From the NCBI RefSeq assembly GCF_001420995.1, contig NZ_CP012184.1, forward strand, positions 1,348,501 to 1,412,500: 64,000 nt of DNA. Reading direction: 5' to 3'. Source of the DNA: Pseudonocardia sp. EC080619-01. GTDB taxonomy: Bacteria; Actinomycetota; Actinomycetes; Mycobacteriales; Pseudonocardiaceae. Made by a program: the position numbers and the translations under genes. Shown piece by piece: positions 20,602 through 28,969 of this stretch; position 1 is the first letter of the stretch; each line of letters begins with the position of its first letter. The notes below the pieces were generated by a model. It worked only from the letters and a program-made list of their open reading frames with translations, had not been told where the DNA came from and made no database searches.

Positions 20602-22433
20602 CAGTCCTTGATGTCCTCGTCCGCGGCGACGAACAGCATCGAGTGCGGCTTGGCGTTGCCGAACGCACCGTGCGGCCAGTTCTCGCGGTTGAAGTTGATG
20701 CAGGTGTCGCCCGTGTCCTCGTCCTTGAAGGTCTCGTCCACGGCGAGCTCGCCGTCCTCCGCGATGTCCACCATGCACACCCGGTGGTCGCCGTCGAGCC
20801 CGGTGCGGGCCACGAAGTAGTTCGCGGTCGCGAGGCGCTTCGGCTGGTCGGTGTGGTGGTAGAAGCCGTCGTCACCCAGCTCCAGGTTGTCCAGGGCGCC
20901 CCAGTGCGGGCCCGCCCCGGTCTGGTCCGGGTTGATGCCGACCGTGCTCCTGATGGTCGGGCAGTCGCCCTCGGCACCACCGGCGGTGGTCTCCTCGATC
21001 GTGTCGATCGAGCACTCGGGCGCGTTGCCCGAGCCGACCAGCTTCTCGATGTCGAGCGCGATCACGCCGCCCGCCGTGCCCTTGTCGTCCGGGCCCAGCG
21101 TGCCAGCCTTGCGGCCGATCGTGGCGTGGTAGAGCGTCTTGTCGTCGGGGCTGGTCTGGATCCAGCCGCCGTTCGCGCTCGGGCCACCGTTCTCGCCACC
21201 CACGCCGAGCTCCGGCGCGGCGGTACCGAGGTCGAAGACCTCCTTCCACTCCGGGTTCTCAGCGGTGATGTCCGGGGTGTAGAAGATCGCGCCACCCTGC
21301 ATGGTCTGGGCGAACGCGCCCTTGTTGCCGGGCTGGTTGGTGACCGTGGTCTCCATCGCGGCGCGGTTCTCGTTGCGCAGCGGGTCCTCGCCGTTGGACC
21401 GCGGACCGGTGGGCAGGTACTGCACCGACTTGACCTTCGGGTGGTTCAGGTCGGAGATGTCCCAGGTCCGCACCGTCGGTCGTCGCAGGTACGGCGACGG
21501 GTTCTTCACCGGGTCGAGGATGATCGACCTCGGCTCGGCGTAGTCACTCGTGACCATGGTGTCCAGGTCCTCGCGCAACTGGATGCCGTGCGGGTTGGCG
21601 CAGGTCGGGTTGCCCAGGGCCGGCATGTTGAGGCACTGGGTCGGGTCCTCCGGCGTCTCGGTCGCGGCCGGGGCCTCGACCAGGTTCTCGCCGTCCTCAC
21701 CGAACCGCACCACGGAGCCCGGGGCCCCCGCGAAGCCGTTGCCGGTGCGGACCTCGCCGTGGGTGTAGCGGCACGGGCCCGGGGCGACAGGGCCGCCCAT
21801 GTAGGTCCCGTAGGCGGTGCCGTCGTTGAGCACCCAGTAGGCGTCCGGCACCGAGCCGCAGAGGGTCTGCGACGGCAGCGAGATGCCGGAGAGCTTGAGC
21901 TCCGGCAGCGCGGTGACGTCGAAGACGTAGGTGGCCGCCGAGTAGAGGCCACCCGCGTAGATCTTGTCGCCCTTGCGCCACGTGTACTGCATGTGGTGCG
22001 GCTCGTTCTCGACCAGCGGCCCGACGGTCGCGGTGTTCACGACCTTGCCGTAGTCCGGGGTGCCCTTGGTCGCGTCGACCACGGCGACGAAGTCCGGCCC
22101 CGGCAGCGAGTCGCGGACCTTGTCGATCGGGTCGGTGAGGGAGCCGGGCAGCTCCCGCACGTCGGAGACCGCGGTGTCGGCGACGTTCTCGTCACCGGCC
22201 CAGACGATCGCGTACTCCTTCTTGGGCCCGTCGGCGGACTGCTGACGGGCCTCCGGCGTGAGGTTGTTCTCGACCCAGTAGTCCTTGCCGTCGGAGCCGG
22301 TGACCTCGGACTTGACCTTGTCGATGCTGTTCTGTGCCGTCGCCGGGACCGCGACGACCCCGGCGACGACGGCCGCGCCCAGCAGGGCGAACGCGGTCCG
22401 TCGACCCCAGCGGGACTTCGGGAGCAGACTCAT
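20601..22433 (-). CDS. Secreted SBP56/methanethiol-oxidase-like protein
   Basis: The 610-residue protein begins with a signal peptide (about 1-34) with Arg-Arg in WGRRTAFALLG, perhaps Tat-dependent. The mature part resembles the selenium-binding-protein-56 beta-propeller: VVDATKGTPDYGKVVN, NEPHHMQYTW, CANPHGIQL, TSDYAEPRSI, VRTWDISD and a late SPDDKTLYHATIG. His pairs in NEPHHM and PHG correspond to positions that bind metal in the family. Family enzymes oxidise methanethiol to formaldehyde, H2S and H2O2 with a copper centre. The sequence is divergent and about 150 residues longer than SELENBP1, so another thiol or sulfide substrate is possible. It overlaps both neighbours (ATGA upstream, one base downstream). 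Confidence 0.6.
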   Translation of the reverse strand: MSLLPKSRWGRRTAFALLGAAVVAGVVAVPATAQNSIDKVKSEVTGSDGKDYWVENNLTPEARQQSADGPKKEYAIVWAGDENVADTAVSDVRELPGSLTDPIDKVRDSLPGPDFVAVVDATKGTPDYGKVVNTATVGPLVENEPHHMQYTWRKGDKIYAGGLYSAATYVFDVTALPELKLSGISLPSQTLCGSVPDAYWVLNDGTAYGTYMGGPVAPGPCRYTHGEVRTGNGFAGAPGSVVRFGEDGENLVEAPAATETPEDPTQCLNMPALGNPTCANPHGIQLREDLDTMVTSDYAEPRSIILDPVKNPSPYLRRPTVRTWDISDLNHPKVKSVQYLPTGPRSNGEDPLRNENRAAMETTVTNQPGNKGAFAQTMQGGAIFYTPDITAENPEWKEVFDLGTAAPELGVGGENGGPSANGGWIQTSPDDKTLYHATIGRKAGTLGPDDKGTAGGVIALDIEKLVGSGNAPECSIDTIEETTAGGAEGDCPTIRSTVGINPDQTGAGPHWGALDNLELGDDGFYHHTDQPKRLATANYFVARTGLDGDHRVCMVDIAEDGELAVDETFKDEDTGDTCINFNRENWPHGAFGNAKPHSMLFVAADEDIKD

Positions 22434-22783
22434 TCGCCGACCGTTCCGCTCTGGAGGACGGTCGGGGTGATCTGCTTCGGCGCCTGGCTCACCACGTCGA
22501 CGAGCCCGGCGGCGGGCACGCCCGCGGGGGCGAAGTCACGCAGCTGCTTGATCGGCTCGTCGGAGTCGAACGCGGTGTAGGACGGCTCGACGGGGGGCGC
22601 GGTGGGCGCCGGGTCCGGCTGGGCGTCGTTCGGCGCGCTGAGCAGCGGGCCGAGGTCCGGCACGACGTCCGGCGTGGCCGCCTGGGCCGCGCCGGACAGG
22701 CCGATCAGGGCGGTGCCGGCGAGTGCGGCACCCCCCGCGATCAGCCGGGCCCGGGACGTCGATCGTGCGCGGTGCTGGGGCAC
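22430..22783 (-). CDS. Small secreted protein, first gene of the sulfur-type operon
   Basis: The 117-residue product has a basic N-terminus, a hydrophobic core (LIAGGAALAGTALIGLSGAAQA) and a Pro/Asp-rich mature part ending in VVSQAPKQITPTVLQSGTVGE. No domain is recognised. The GTG at 22783 is chosen because AAGGAG lies seven bases upstream; the frame extends 17 codons further without a ribosome site. Its stop overlaps the next ATG (ATGA). It probably works in the envelope with the secreted oxidase-like protein. Confidence 0.65.
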   Translation of the reverse strand: MPQHRARSTSRARLIAGGAALAGTALIGLSGAAQAATPDVVPDLGPLLSAPNDAQPDPAPTAPPVEPSYTAFDSDEPIKQLRDFAPAGVPAAGLVDVVSQAPKQITPTVLQSGTVGE

Positions 22784-23085
22784 GACGTGTCTCCTTCTGT
22801 GGTCGGGGAGCGGATCGGGATCCGATGTGGACACCCGGTCCGAGGCGGGCCGGTACCGCCGTCCGTGCAGGACGGCGGCCGGGGCGCCGGCGGATCGGGC
22901 GTGAACTCCGGTGGGCGTCGGATCCCGTCCTCCCGGGCCGCCGGGTGGCGGGGCAGGAGGGTCGCGCGGGGCGCGGTACCGGACGTTTCCTCAGGGGTCG
23001 GGGCGGTCCCGTGCCGTACGGGTGCGGAGCGGCCGGAGCCGGGTCCGCACGGGACGGGGCGGGCGCGCCCCGGGGCCGGGCGCGG

Positions 23086-23166
23086 TCAGGCGCCGGAACA
23101 GAGCGCGCTCGCCTGGCGGCGCAGGTCGACGTGGCGCCGACTCGCGAACCGGGAGACGAGGTGCAT
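23086..23166 (-). CDS. Leader peptide ORF, probable cysteine/sulfur-responsive attenuator
   Basis: A 26-codon ORF starts at the ATG at 23166. It contains the core SRRHVDLRRQASALC, ending in a cysteine three residues before the C-terminus. This matches, from memory, the short actinobacterial leader ORFs (RRHVDL....SA.C) found ahead of sulfate-assimilation and other sulfur genes. No Shine-Dalgarno is seen, and CAGACT ends seven bases before the ATG, so a leaderless message is likely. It is read toward the operon at 22.8-16.9 kb, about 300 bases away. The likely mechanism is ribosome stalling at the cysteine codon when charged tRNA-Cys is low; this is inference. Confidence 0.75.
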   Translation of the reverse strand: MHLVSRFASRRHVDLRRQASALCSGA

Positions 23167-23207
23167 GGGAGAGAGTCTGCGCTACTCGTTCGGACCAACC
23201 CGCGCCC

Positions 23208-23302
23208 GGACATGTCCAGATGGTGGGATCCGACCGCTCCGGGCCTCGCCTCGGCCGCTCCGGGTGACCTGCACTACTCCGTACGGGCCCGGACATGCCG
23301 GG
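23208..23302. promoter_or_regulatory. Two CCCGGACATG elements upstream of the leader ORF
   Basis: GGACATGTCC (23208-23217) is a perfect 10-bp palindrome preceded by CCC. CCCGGACATGCCGGG (23288-23302) is an inverted repeat sharing the same CCCGGACATG half. Both lie upstream of the leader ORF start, 42 and 122 bases away. They look like a pair of regulator sites. Confidence 0.4.
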
Positions 23303-23704
23303 ACGGGGCACGGGAATCGCCCGCCAGGATTCACCCGATCGTGGCTTCCGGGTCGGGAACCGATCACGCTCATGCCGCTGACCTGGGATGACTCCGCCGG
23401 TTCCACGGCGAACGGGAACCGGTCCGGACAACACCCGTCGGCAAGCGGGCGTGTCGTGGCGTGACGGAACGGTATTGACATCGGGCGTCCCGAGCATCCG
23501 GCTTGTCGGATTGCGGAGTATCGCCGCAGGTCGGAGGCGTGCCGGGCCTCCGGCGCACCGCCGATCCCGCCCGGCGGCACCGGACCGGCCGCGGCGCACC
23601 GGCGGTACGCGGAGACGGGGCACCGCACACCGGGCCGGGCAGCCGGACCGCCGGACCGGCACCTCGTCGCGCTCTGACAGCCGCGGCACCCCGTGACGGG
23701 CCGG

Positions 23705-23726
23705 CGCACCCGTTGCGTGGGGTGCG
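23705..23726. repeat. Intergenic hairpin repeat, copy 1
   Basis: CGCACCC-GTTGCGTG-GGGTGCG forms a 7-bp stem. The same 22 bases with one loop change occur at 32318-32339. It lies 90 bp downstream of the MFS gene and may act as its terminator. Confidence 0.6.
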
Positions 23727-23815
23727 GCAGGGGATCACGGGGTGCGGCAGGGGGTCACCGGGTGCGGCGCGAGGGCGCGGGACCCGGCCCGTCGGGGGCC
23801 GGGCCGTCCGGGGGC

Positions 23816-25270
23816 TCAGTGCATCGTCGTCCCGGAGGTGACCGGGTCGGCGGCCGCGCGGCCCCCGGTCAGGAACGACAGCGCGACCACGGCGAGCGAC
23901 ACGAACGCCGCGACGAGGAAGGCCGCGTGCACCCCGGCCTCGTCGATGCCGCCGTCGCCGGAGGCCAGGGTCATGACGGTGATGAACAGCGCCGTCCCCG
24001 CGGCACCGGCGACCTGCTGCATCGTCGTGACGATGGCGCTGCCGTGCGAGTACAGGTCGCCGGGGAGGGAACCGAGCGCGTCGGTCATCAGCGGCGTGAA
24101 CATCAGCGCCAGCGCCGCGGACAGCCCGACGTGCAGCACCGCCACCAGCCAGATCGGCGAGCCGGCGCCGAGCGTCGTGAAGCCCCACATCGCGACGGCC
24201 AGCACCACCGCGCCGGGGATGACGAGCGGGCGCACGCCGAGCCGGTCGTAGGCACGTCCGACGATCGGGCCGAGCAGGCCCATCACCAGGCCGCCGGGCA
24301 GCACGACCAGGCCGGCGACGAAGGCGCTGTCGCCGAGCACGTCCTGGATGTAGAGGGGCAGCAGGATGATCGCGCCGAACAGCGACATGAAACCGGTCGC
24401 GACCAGGACGAGCGCGAGCGTGTAGCGGCGGATCGCGAACGGGCGCAGGTCGAGCAGCGGCGACCCGGTCCGCTGCAACCGGATCTGCCGGTGCACGAAC
24501 ACGGCCAGTGCGAGTACCCCGACCACCAGCGGCACCCAGGGTGGGACGCCCCCGTGCGTGCCCGCGGCGGCGGACTCGCCGACCGCGGACAGCCCGTAGA
24601 CGATGCCGGAGAACGCGACCACCGAGATCAGGACCGACAGCACGTCCAGCGGGGCCGTCGAGGTCTCGGCGGTCACCTTCAGCCAGGTGGCGCCCGCAGC
24701 GAGGGCGAGCAGCGCGATCGGCAGGACGATCCAGAACATCCAGCGCCAGCCGAGCGCGGAGAGGATGACCCCGGAGATCGTCGGCCCGACGGCGGGCGCG
24801 ACCGCGATGACGATGGAGATCGTGCCCATCGTCTGCCCGCGCCGTGACGCGGGGACCAGGCGCAGGATCGTCGTCATCAGCAGCGGGACCATCACCGCGG
24901 TGCCGCAGGCCTGCACGACCCGGCCGCCCAGCAGCACGGGGAACGTCGGCGCCAGCGCGGACAACAGGGTGCCCGCGCTGAACAGGCTCATCGACGCCAG
25001 GTACACCGCCCGCGGCCGGAACCGCTGCAGCAGGTACCCGGTGATCGGGATGACGACGGCCATCGTCAGCATGAAACCGCTGGTCAACCACTGTCCGGTC
25101 GCGGCGGTGATCCCGAGGTCGGTGATCAGCGCGGGCAGCGCGACGCTCATGATCGTCTCGTTGAGGATCATGACGAAGGCGGACCCGACCAGCAGCGAGA
25201 TGATGAGCGGAGCACCCACCGGGAGCCGCTCCGCCTCCGGGACGGGACCGGTCGTCGGCTCGGTCGTCAC
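23816..25270 (-). CDS. DHA2-type MFS drug:H+ antiporter (14 TM)
   Basis: The 484-residue protein has about 14 hydrophobic segments and EmrB/QacA landmarks: NETIMSVALPALITDLG in TM1, WLTSGFMLTMAVVIPITGYL, GRVVQACGTAVMVPLL and GPTISGVILSALGWRWMF (motif C). The last features DHA2 exporters. The GTG at 25270 has AAGGAG eight bases upstream. It should export hydrophobic compounds by proton antiport. No regulator adjoins it; it is divergent from the geranylgeranyl-reductase-like gene. Confidence 0.85.
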   Translation of the reverse strand: MTTEPTTGPVPEAERLPVGAPLIISLLVGSAFVMILNETIMSVALPALITDLGITAATGQWLTSGFMLTMAVVIPITGYLLQRFRPRAVYLASMSLFSAGTLLSALAPTFPVLLGGRVVQACGTAVMVPLLMTTILRLVPASRRGQTMGTISIVIAVAPAVGPTISGVILSALGWRWMFWIVLPIALLALAAGATWLKVTAETSTAPLDVLSVLISVVAFSGIVYGLSAVGESAAAGTHGGVPPWVPLVVGVLALAVFVHRQIRLQRTGSPLLDLRPFAIRRYTLALVLVATGFMSLFGAIILLPLYIQDVLGDSAFVAGLVVLPGGLVMGLLGPIVGRAYDRLGVRPLVIPGAVVLAVAMWGFTTLGAGSPIWLVAVLHVGLSAALALMFTPLMTDALGSLPGDLYSHGSAIVTTMQQVAGAAGTALFITVMTLASGDGGIDEAGVHAAFLVAAFVSLAVVALSFLTGGRAAADPVTSGTTMH

Positions 25271-25443
25271 AGCGGGACTCCTTCGCGGTTCGGGCACGGT
25301 CCGGCCCCCGGTCGAGGGCATGCGGGACCGCGGACGGACGGTCGTGCGGTACATCGAGTGAACACGACGCCGCGTTCCACGGCGAACGGATTCCGTGCCC
25401 GGCGAACGCCGTCCGCCCGGGGCGGACGCGCAGAATGGGACGC

Positions 25444-26607
25444 ATGCACACGTACGACGTCGTCGTGGTCGGGGCCGGTCCGGCCGGTGCCGCGGCGGCC
25501 CTGAACGCGTTGCGGCTGCGGCCGGACGCGACGGTGCTGATGCTCGACGCGCAGGCGTTCCCGCGGGACAAGGTGTGCGGTGACGGCGTCGCGGCCGAGG
25601 TGTTCGACCTGCTCGACGCCCTCGGTGTCGGCGGCGTGCGCGAGCTCGGGCCCGAGGCGCCGTGGCTGCGGCTGCGGACCCCGGGCGGGCGGGCCGTGCA
25701 CCGTGCGGCGCCGCGGCCGAACCGGGTGATCACGCGGACGGTGCTCGACGCGGCGCTGGCCGGCGCAGCCGTCGCCGCCGGGGCGGAGCTGCGCACCCAC
25801 CGGGTCCGGGCGCTCGTGCCGGAGCCGGGCCGCGTCGTCGTCGACGGGGTGGTCGCCGGACGGACGGTCGTCGCCGCCGACGGCGCGAACTCGGTGGTCC
25901 GCCGCGCGCTCGGCGCGCCGGCCGCCCCGCCCGGGGACACCGCCGTCGCGATCCGCGGGTACGCGCCGGTCGCGGCCGAGCCGGGCACGCTGACGATCGA
26001 GTACGCCGGCGGCGACCACCCCGCGTACGCGTGGTCGTTCCCGGTCGCCGGGGGCGGCGCGAACGTCGGCTACGGGGTGTTCGACAAGCGCGGCGCCGGG
26101 TCCCGCGCCGACCTGCTGGAACGGCTGGCCGTGCTGCTGCCCGGCCAGCAGCCCGACCCCGCGACCCTGCGGGCGCACCACCTGCCGCTGTCGACGACGC
26201 CCCGGTTCCAGCCCGACGGCCGGGTGGTGCTCGCCGGCGACGCCGCCGCGAAGGTCAACCCGCTGACCGGCGAGGGGATCTTCGACGCCGTCGCCTCGGG
26301 GATCCTCGCCGGCCGCAGCGCGCTGCGCGGCGCGTCCGCGGGGGCCGTGCACCGGGACGCGATGGACCGGACCTTCGGCCGGCACCACCGGCACGTCGGG
26401 ACGCTGGCCCGGCTCGCCGCACGGCCCGCGTTCCTGGACGCCGCGATCGGTGCCGCCGCGGCGCACCGGACCGTGTTCGACTGCGCCGTCCGGCTGGGCC
26501 TGGCCCGCGGGACCGTCTCCCCCACGGCGCTCGCACTCGTCGCCGCGCAGCTGCCGGGCAGCGTGATCCGCGCCCGCCGCCGGGCCACCGCGGCGTCGCT
26601 GGGGTAG
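25444..26607 (+). CDS. Geranylgeranyl-reductase-family FAD oxidoreductase
   Basis: The 387-residue protein has an FAD motif VVVVGAGPAGAAAA, the RDKVCGDGV signature of geranylgeranyl reductases (about 39-48) and GDAAAKVNPLTGEGI, the second FAD motif. Such enzymes saturate isoprenoid side chains, for example of menaquinone (MenJ) or archaeal-type lipids. Ten bases separate it from idi, which strengthens an isoprenoid role. The ATG at 25444 is preferred; an in-frame ATG three codons earlier has no better ribosome site. Confidence 0.8.
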   Translation: MHTYDVVVVGAGPAGAAAALNALRLRPDATVLMLDAQAFPRDKVCGDGVAAEVFDLLDALGVGGVRELGPEAPWLRLRTPGGRAVHRAAPRPNRVITRTVLDAALAGAAVAAGAELRTHRVRALVPEPGRVVVDGVVAGRTVVAADGANSVVRRALGAPAAPPGDTAVAIRGYAPVAAEPGTLTIEYAGGDHPAYAWSFPVAGGGANVGYGVFDKRGAGSRADLLERLAVLLPGQQPDPATLRAHHLPLSTTPRFQPDGRVVLAGDAAAKVNPLTGEGIFDAVASGILAGRSALRGASAGAVHRDAMDRTFGRHHRHVGTLARLAARPAFLDAAIGAAAAHRTVFDCAVRLGLARGTVSPTALALVAAQLPGSVIRARRRATAASLG

Positions 26608-26616
26608 ACAGGTCGC

Positions 26617-27147
26617 ATGGAACAGGTCGTGCTCCTCGACGACGACGGCGCCCCGGTCGGGGTGGCCGACAAGGCGACCGTGCACGGCGCGACGACCCCG
26701 CGGCACCTGGCGTTCTCCTGTTACGGCGTGGACGACGCCGGCCGCCTGCTCGTCACCCGGCGTTCCCGCAGCAAGACGGCGTTCCCGCTGGTCTGGACGA
26801 ACACCTGCTGCGGGCACCCCGCCCCGGGCGAGGACATGGCCGACGCGGTGCACCGCAGGCTCTCCGACGAGCTCGGTATCCGGGCCACCGAGCTGCGGCT
26901 GGTGCTGCCCGATTTCAGCTACCGCGCCTCGCAGGACGGCATCGAGGAGAACGAGCTCTGCCCGGTCTTCGTCGCGCGGATCACCGGCGAGCCCGACCCG
27001 CGGCCCGACGAGGTCGAGGAGACCCGGTGGTGGAGCTGGGAGCGCTTCCGCGCCGCCGCCGACGACCCGGACTCCGGCCTCTCCCCCTGGGCCCGCCTCC
27101 AGGCCCCCCTCCTGGACGCCCTCGCCGACCCGCTCCTGACCCGGTAG
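26617..27147 (+). CDS. idi: Isopentenyl-diphosphate delta-isomerase, type I
   Basis: The 176-residue protein is a full-length type I Idi with the Nudix-like fold. It carries SRSKTAFPLVWTNTCCGHP with the catalytic Cys at 65, HRRLSDELGI, and ENELCPVF with the metal/acid glutamates. It interconverts IPP and DMAPP in the cytoplasm. It follows the geranylgeranyl-reductase-like gene by 10 bp, so the pair forms a small isoprenoid operon. Confidence 0.95.
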   Translation: MEQVVLLDDDGAPVGVADKATVHGATTPRHLAFSCYGVDDAGRLLVTRRSRSKTAFPLVWTNTCCGHPAPGEDMADAVHRRLSDELGIRATELRLVLPDFSYRASQDGIEENELCPVFVARITGEPDPRPDEVEETRWWSWERFRAAADDPDSGLSPWARLQAPLLDALADPLLTR

Positions 27148-27153
27148 ATCACC

Positions 27154-27199
27154 GATCGGGAGGGGAGGCGGCCACATGTGGCCGCACCGCTTCCCGATC
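27154..27199. terminator. Long palindrome between idi and the Rsm22-like gene
   Basis: Outer arms GATCGGGA/TCCCGATC and a perfect core GCGGCCACATGTGGCCGC (27168-27185) form a 46-base, nearly continuous hairpin. It starts six bases after the idi stop, so terminator is the simplest reading. An operator for the next gene is possible. Confidence 0.55.
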
Positions 27200-27234
27200 C
27201 GTGACCTCCCCGGGCGGGGTGGTGGGATGGCCGG

Positions 27235-28206
27235 GTGGACGATCTGGCCGACGACCTCGGTGCCGCGCTCGACGGGGTACTGGACCCGATCCCGGGCGGG
27301 CGGCTCGCACCGCTCGTCGAGCGGCTGATCGGCGAGTACCGCAGCGGGTCGGTGCCCTCGTCGCCGATCCTGCGCACCGACGACGACGCGGCCGCCTACG
27401 CGGCGTACCGGATGCCGGCGACGCACGCCGCGGTCGTCGACGTCCTCGGGCGGGTGGCCGGGCGGGTGCCCGATCCGGTCTCGCACGTCGACCTCGGTGG
27501 CGGGACGGGTGCCGCGGTGTGGGCGGCGGCGCAGGTGTGGCCGTCGGTGCGCCGGGCCACGGTGCTCGAGGCGGCCGCCCCGACACGGGCGCTCGGGCGC
27601 CGGCTGGCCGAGGGGGCGTCGGCGCCGTCGGTGCGGGGCGCCCGCTGGGAGTCCGCCGTGCTCGGCACCGGCACGGAGCTGCCGGACACCGATCTGCTCA
27701 CCGCCTGTTACCTGCTCGGTGAGCTGCCCGAGCCGGTACGGGCGGCGCTGGTGGACGCGGCGGCCCGCACGGCACGGGTGGTGGTCGTCGTCGAACCGGG
27801 GACGCCCGCCGGGTACGCGCGGGTGCTGGCCGCACGGTCCCGGCTGCTCGCCGCCGGGCTGCGGATCGCGGCACCCTGCCCGCACGACGACGTCTGCCCG
27901 GTGACCGGCGACGACTGGTGCCACTTCGCGGCCCGGGTCAGCCGCAGCTCGCGGCACCGCGCGCTCAAGGCCGGCTCACTGGGTCACGAGGACGAGAAGT
28001 TCTCCTACGTCGTCGCCGTCCGGGACACGGCCGCGCCGGCGCCGGGACGGGTGGTGCGGCACCCGCAGACGCGGAAGGGGCTCGTGACGCTGCGTGTGTG
28101 CGCGGCGGACGGCTCCCTGCGCGACACCCCCGTTCCGCGCAGCCGCAAGGAGCTGTACCGGGCCGCCCGCGACGCCGCGTGGGGCGACCCGTGGCCACCC
28201 GGGTGA
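27235..28206 (+). CDS. Rsm22-family small-subunit rRNA methyltransferase-like protein
   Basis: The 323-residue protein shows family landmarks: YAAYRMPATHAA, a SAM-binding HVDLGGGTGAA (about 83-93), CPHDDVCPVTGDDWCHFAARV with clustered cysteines and EDEKFSYVVA. Rsm22 proteins are relatives of mitochondrial ribosome assembly factor METTL17, and the cysteines in METTL17 bind an Fe-S cluster. The start GTG follows a Gly/Trp-rich upstream stretch with no strong ribosome site. It stands after the idi palindrome on the same strand. Confidence 0.8.
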   Translation: MDDLADDLGAALDGVLDPIPGGRLAPLVERLIGEYRSGSVPSSPILRTDDDAAAYAAYRMPATHAAVVDVLGRVAGRVPDPVSHVDLGGGTGAAVWAAAQVWPSVRRATVLEAAAPTRALGRRLAEGASAPSVRGARWESAVLGTGTELPDTDLLTACYLLGELPEPVRAALVDAAARTARVVVVVEPGTPAGYARVLAARSRLLAAGLRIAAPCPHDDVCPVTGDDWCHFAARVSRSSRHRALKAGSLGHEDEKFSYVVAVRDTAAPAPGRVVRHPQTRKGLVTLRVCAADGSLRDTPVPRSRKELYRAARDAAWGDPWPPG

Positions 28207-28383
28207 CACGCGAGGGGGTCCGCGTCGACCCCTCGCAACCGGGGGTGATCAACGACACACAGGTGATGCACAGTCCAGTCGTTGTGAATCCGTAACACGG
28301 ACGGGCATCGTGTGCGACTGACCGGGCGAGACGGCCATCCGGTGGGCCGCGAGCAGCAGCTTTCTCACAGATTGAGCACGACC

Positions 28384-28956
28384 ATGAACGACTTCACCAC
28401 CGGTGCTCCCACCGATCGGCTCCCGACACTCGTCCGCACGCGCCGCGGCTACCGCGTGCACGATCCTGCGCTGCTCCAGGGCACCTCCTACGTCATCGAC
28501 GACGCCGGCGACCTCGTCTACACGAAGGTCCCCGCCGGCGTCATGACCGCGAGCGCGTTCCTCGCCGCGACCGTCACCGCGGTGACCGTGGGTGCGCACA
28601 GCTGGACCCTGGCGATGCTGGTGTTCGTGATCGGGCTGCCGGTCGCGTTCGCCGCCGCCGCGGCGCTGCTGTCGCTGGTCCACGCGGCGACCGACCCGGT
28701 GCGCCGCTACCGCGCGCGGTTCGGGAACACCCGTTTCGCGCTCGACGTGACCGACCGGTCGTCGGCGGACTGGCAGCTGTGCGCGCGGGCCGAGCGGCTC
28801 GCCGCGAGCCGGTCCTGGCAGGCCGGGCGGATCGACCCGACGCGGACCCTCGGCGGGCTGCTGTGGACGGCCGTCGGCGGTGGGGAGACCTGGGCGGCCG
28901 ACGCCCTGACCACGCTGGCCGAGCCGGCGACCGGCCCCGACCTCACCTCCGTCTGA
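28384..28956 (+). CDS. Hypothetical membrane protein with two TM segments
   Basis: The 190-residue protein has hydrophobic segments at about 52-70 and 76-100, with a soluble N-terminal part and a C-terminal part containing RYRARFGNTRFALDVTDRSSADWQLC. No family is recognised. Ahead of it lies TTGTGA-N18-CATCGT near 28279-28310, a reasonable promoter. The ribosome site is weak. It is convergent with the CobW-type gene (13 bp). Confidence 0.5.
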   Translation: MNDFTTGAPTDRLPTLVRTRRGYRVHDPALLQGTSYVIDDAGDLVYTKVPAGVMTASAFLAATVTAVTVGAHSWTLAMLVFVIGLPVAFAAAAALLSLVHAATDPVRRYRARFGNTRFALDVTDRSSADWQLCARAERLAASRSWQAGRIDPTRTLGGLLWTAVGGGETWAADALTTLAEPATGPDLTSV

Positions 28957-28969
28957 GCGGGCGCCGCGG

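Larger units (their letters stand above)
22784..23815. other. 1-kb intergenic/leader region of the sulfur-type operon
   Basis: It contains a 26-codon leader ORF (listed), paired CCCGGACATG elements and a repeated hairpin (both listed). The direct repeats GGGGTGCGGCAGGGG near 23718-23760 also lie here. Longer open frames on either strand lack starts and domains. The distance from the leader ORF to the first structural gene is about 300 bases, enough for attenuation structures. Confidence 0.6.

Noticed and set aside
28207..28383. Riboswitch ahead of the two-TM protein
   Set aside because: I looked for ydaO, TPP, cobalamin and SAM-like cores and saw none; only a promoter-like pair is visible.
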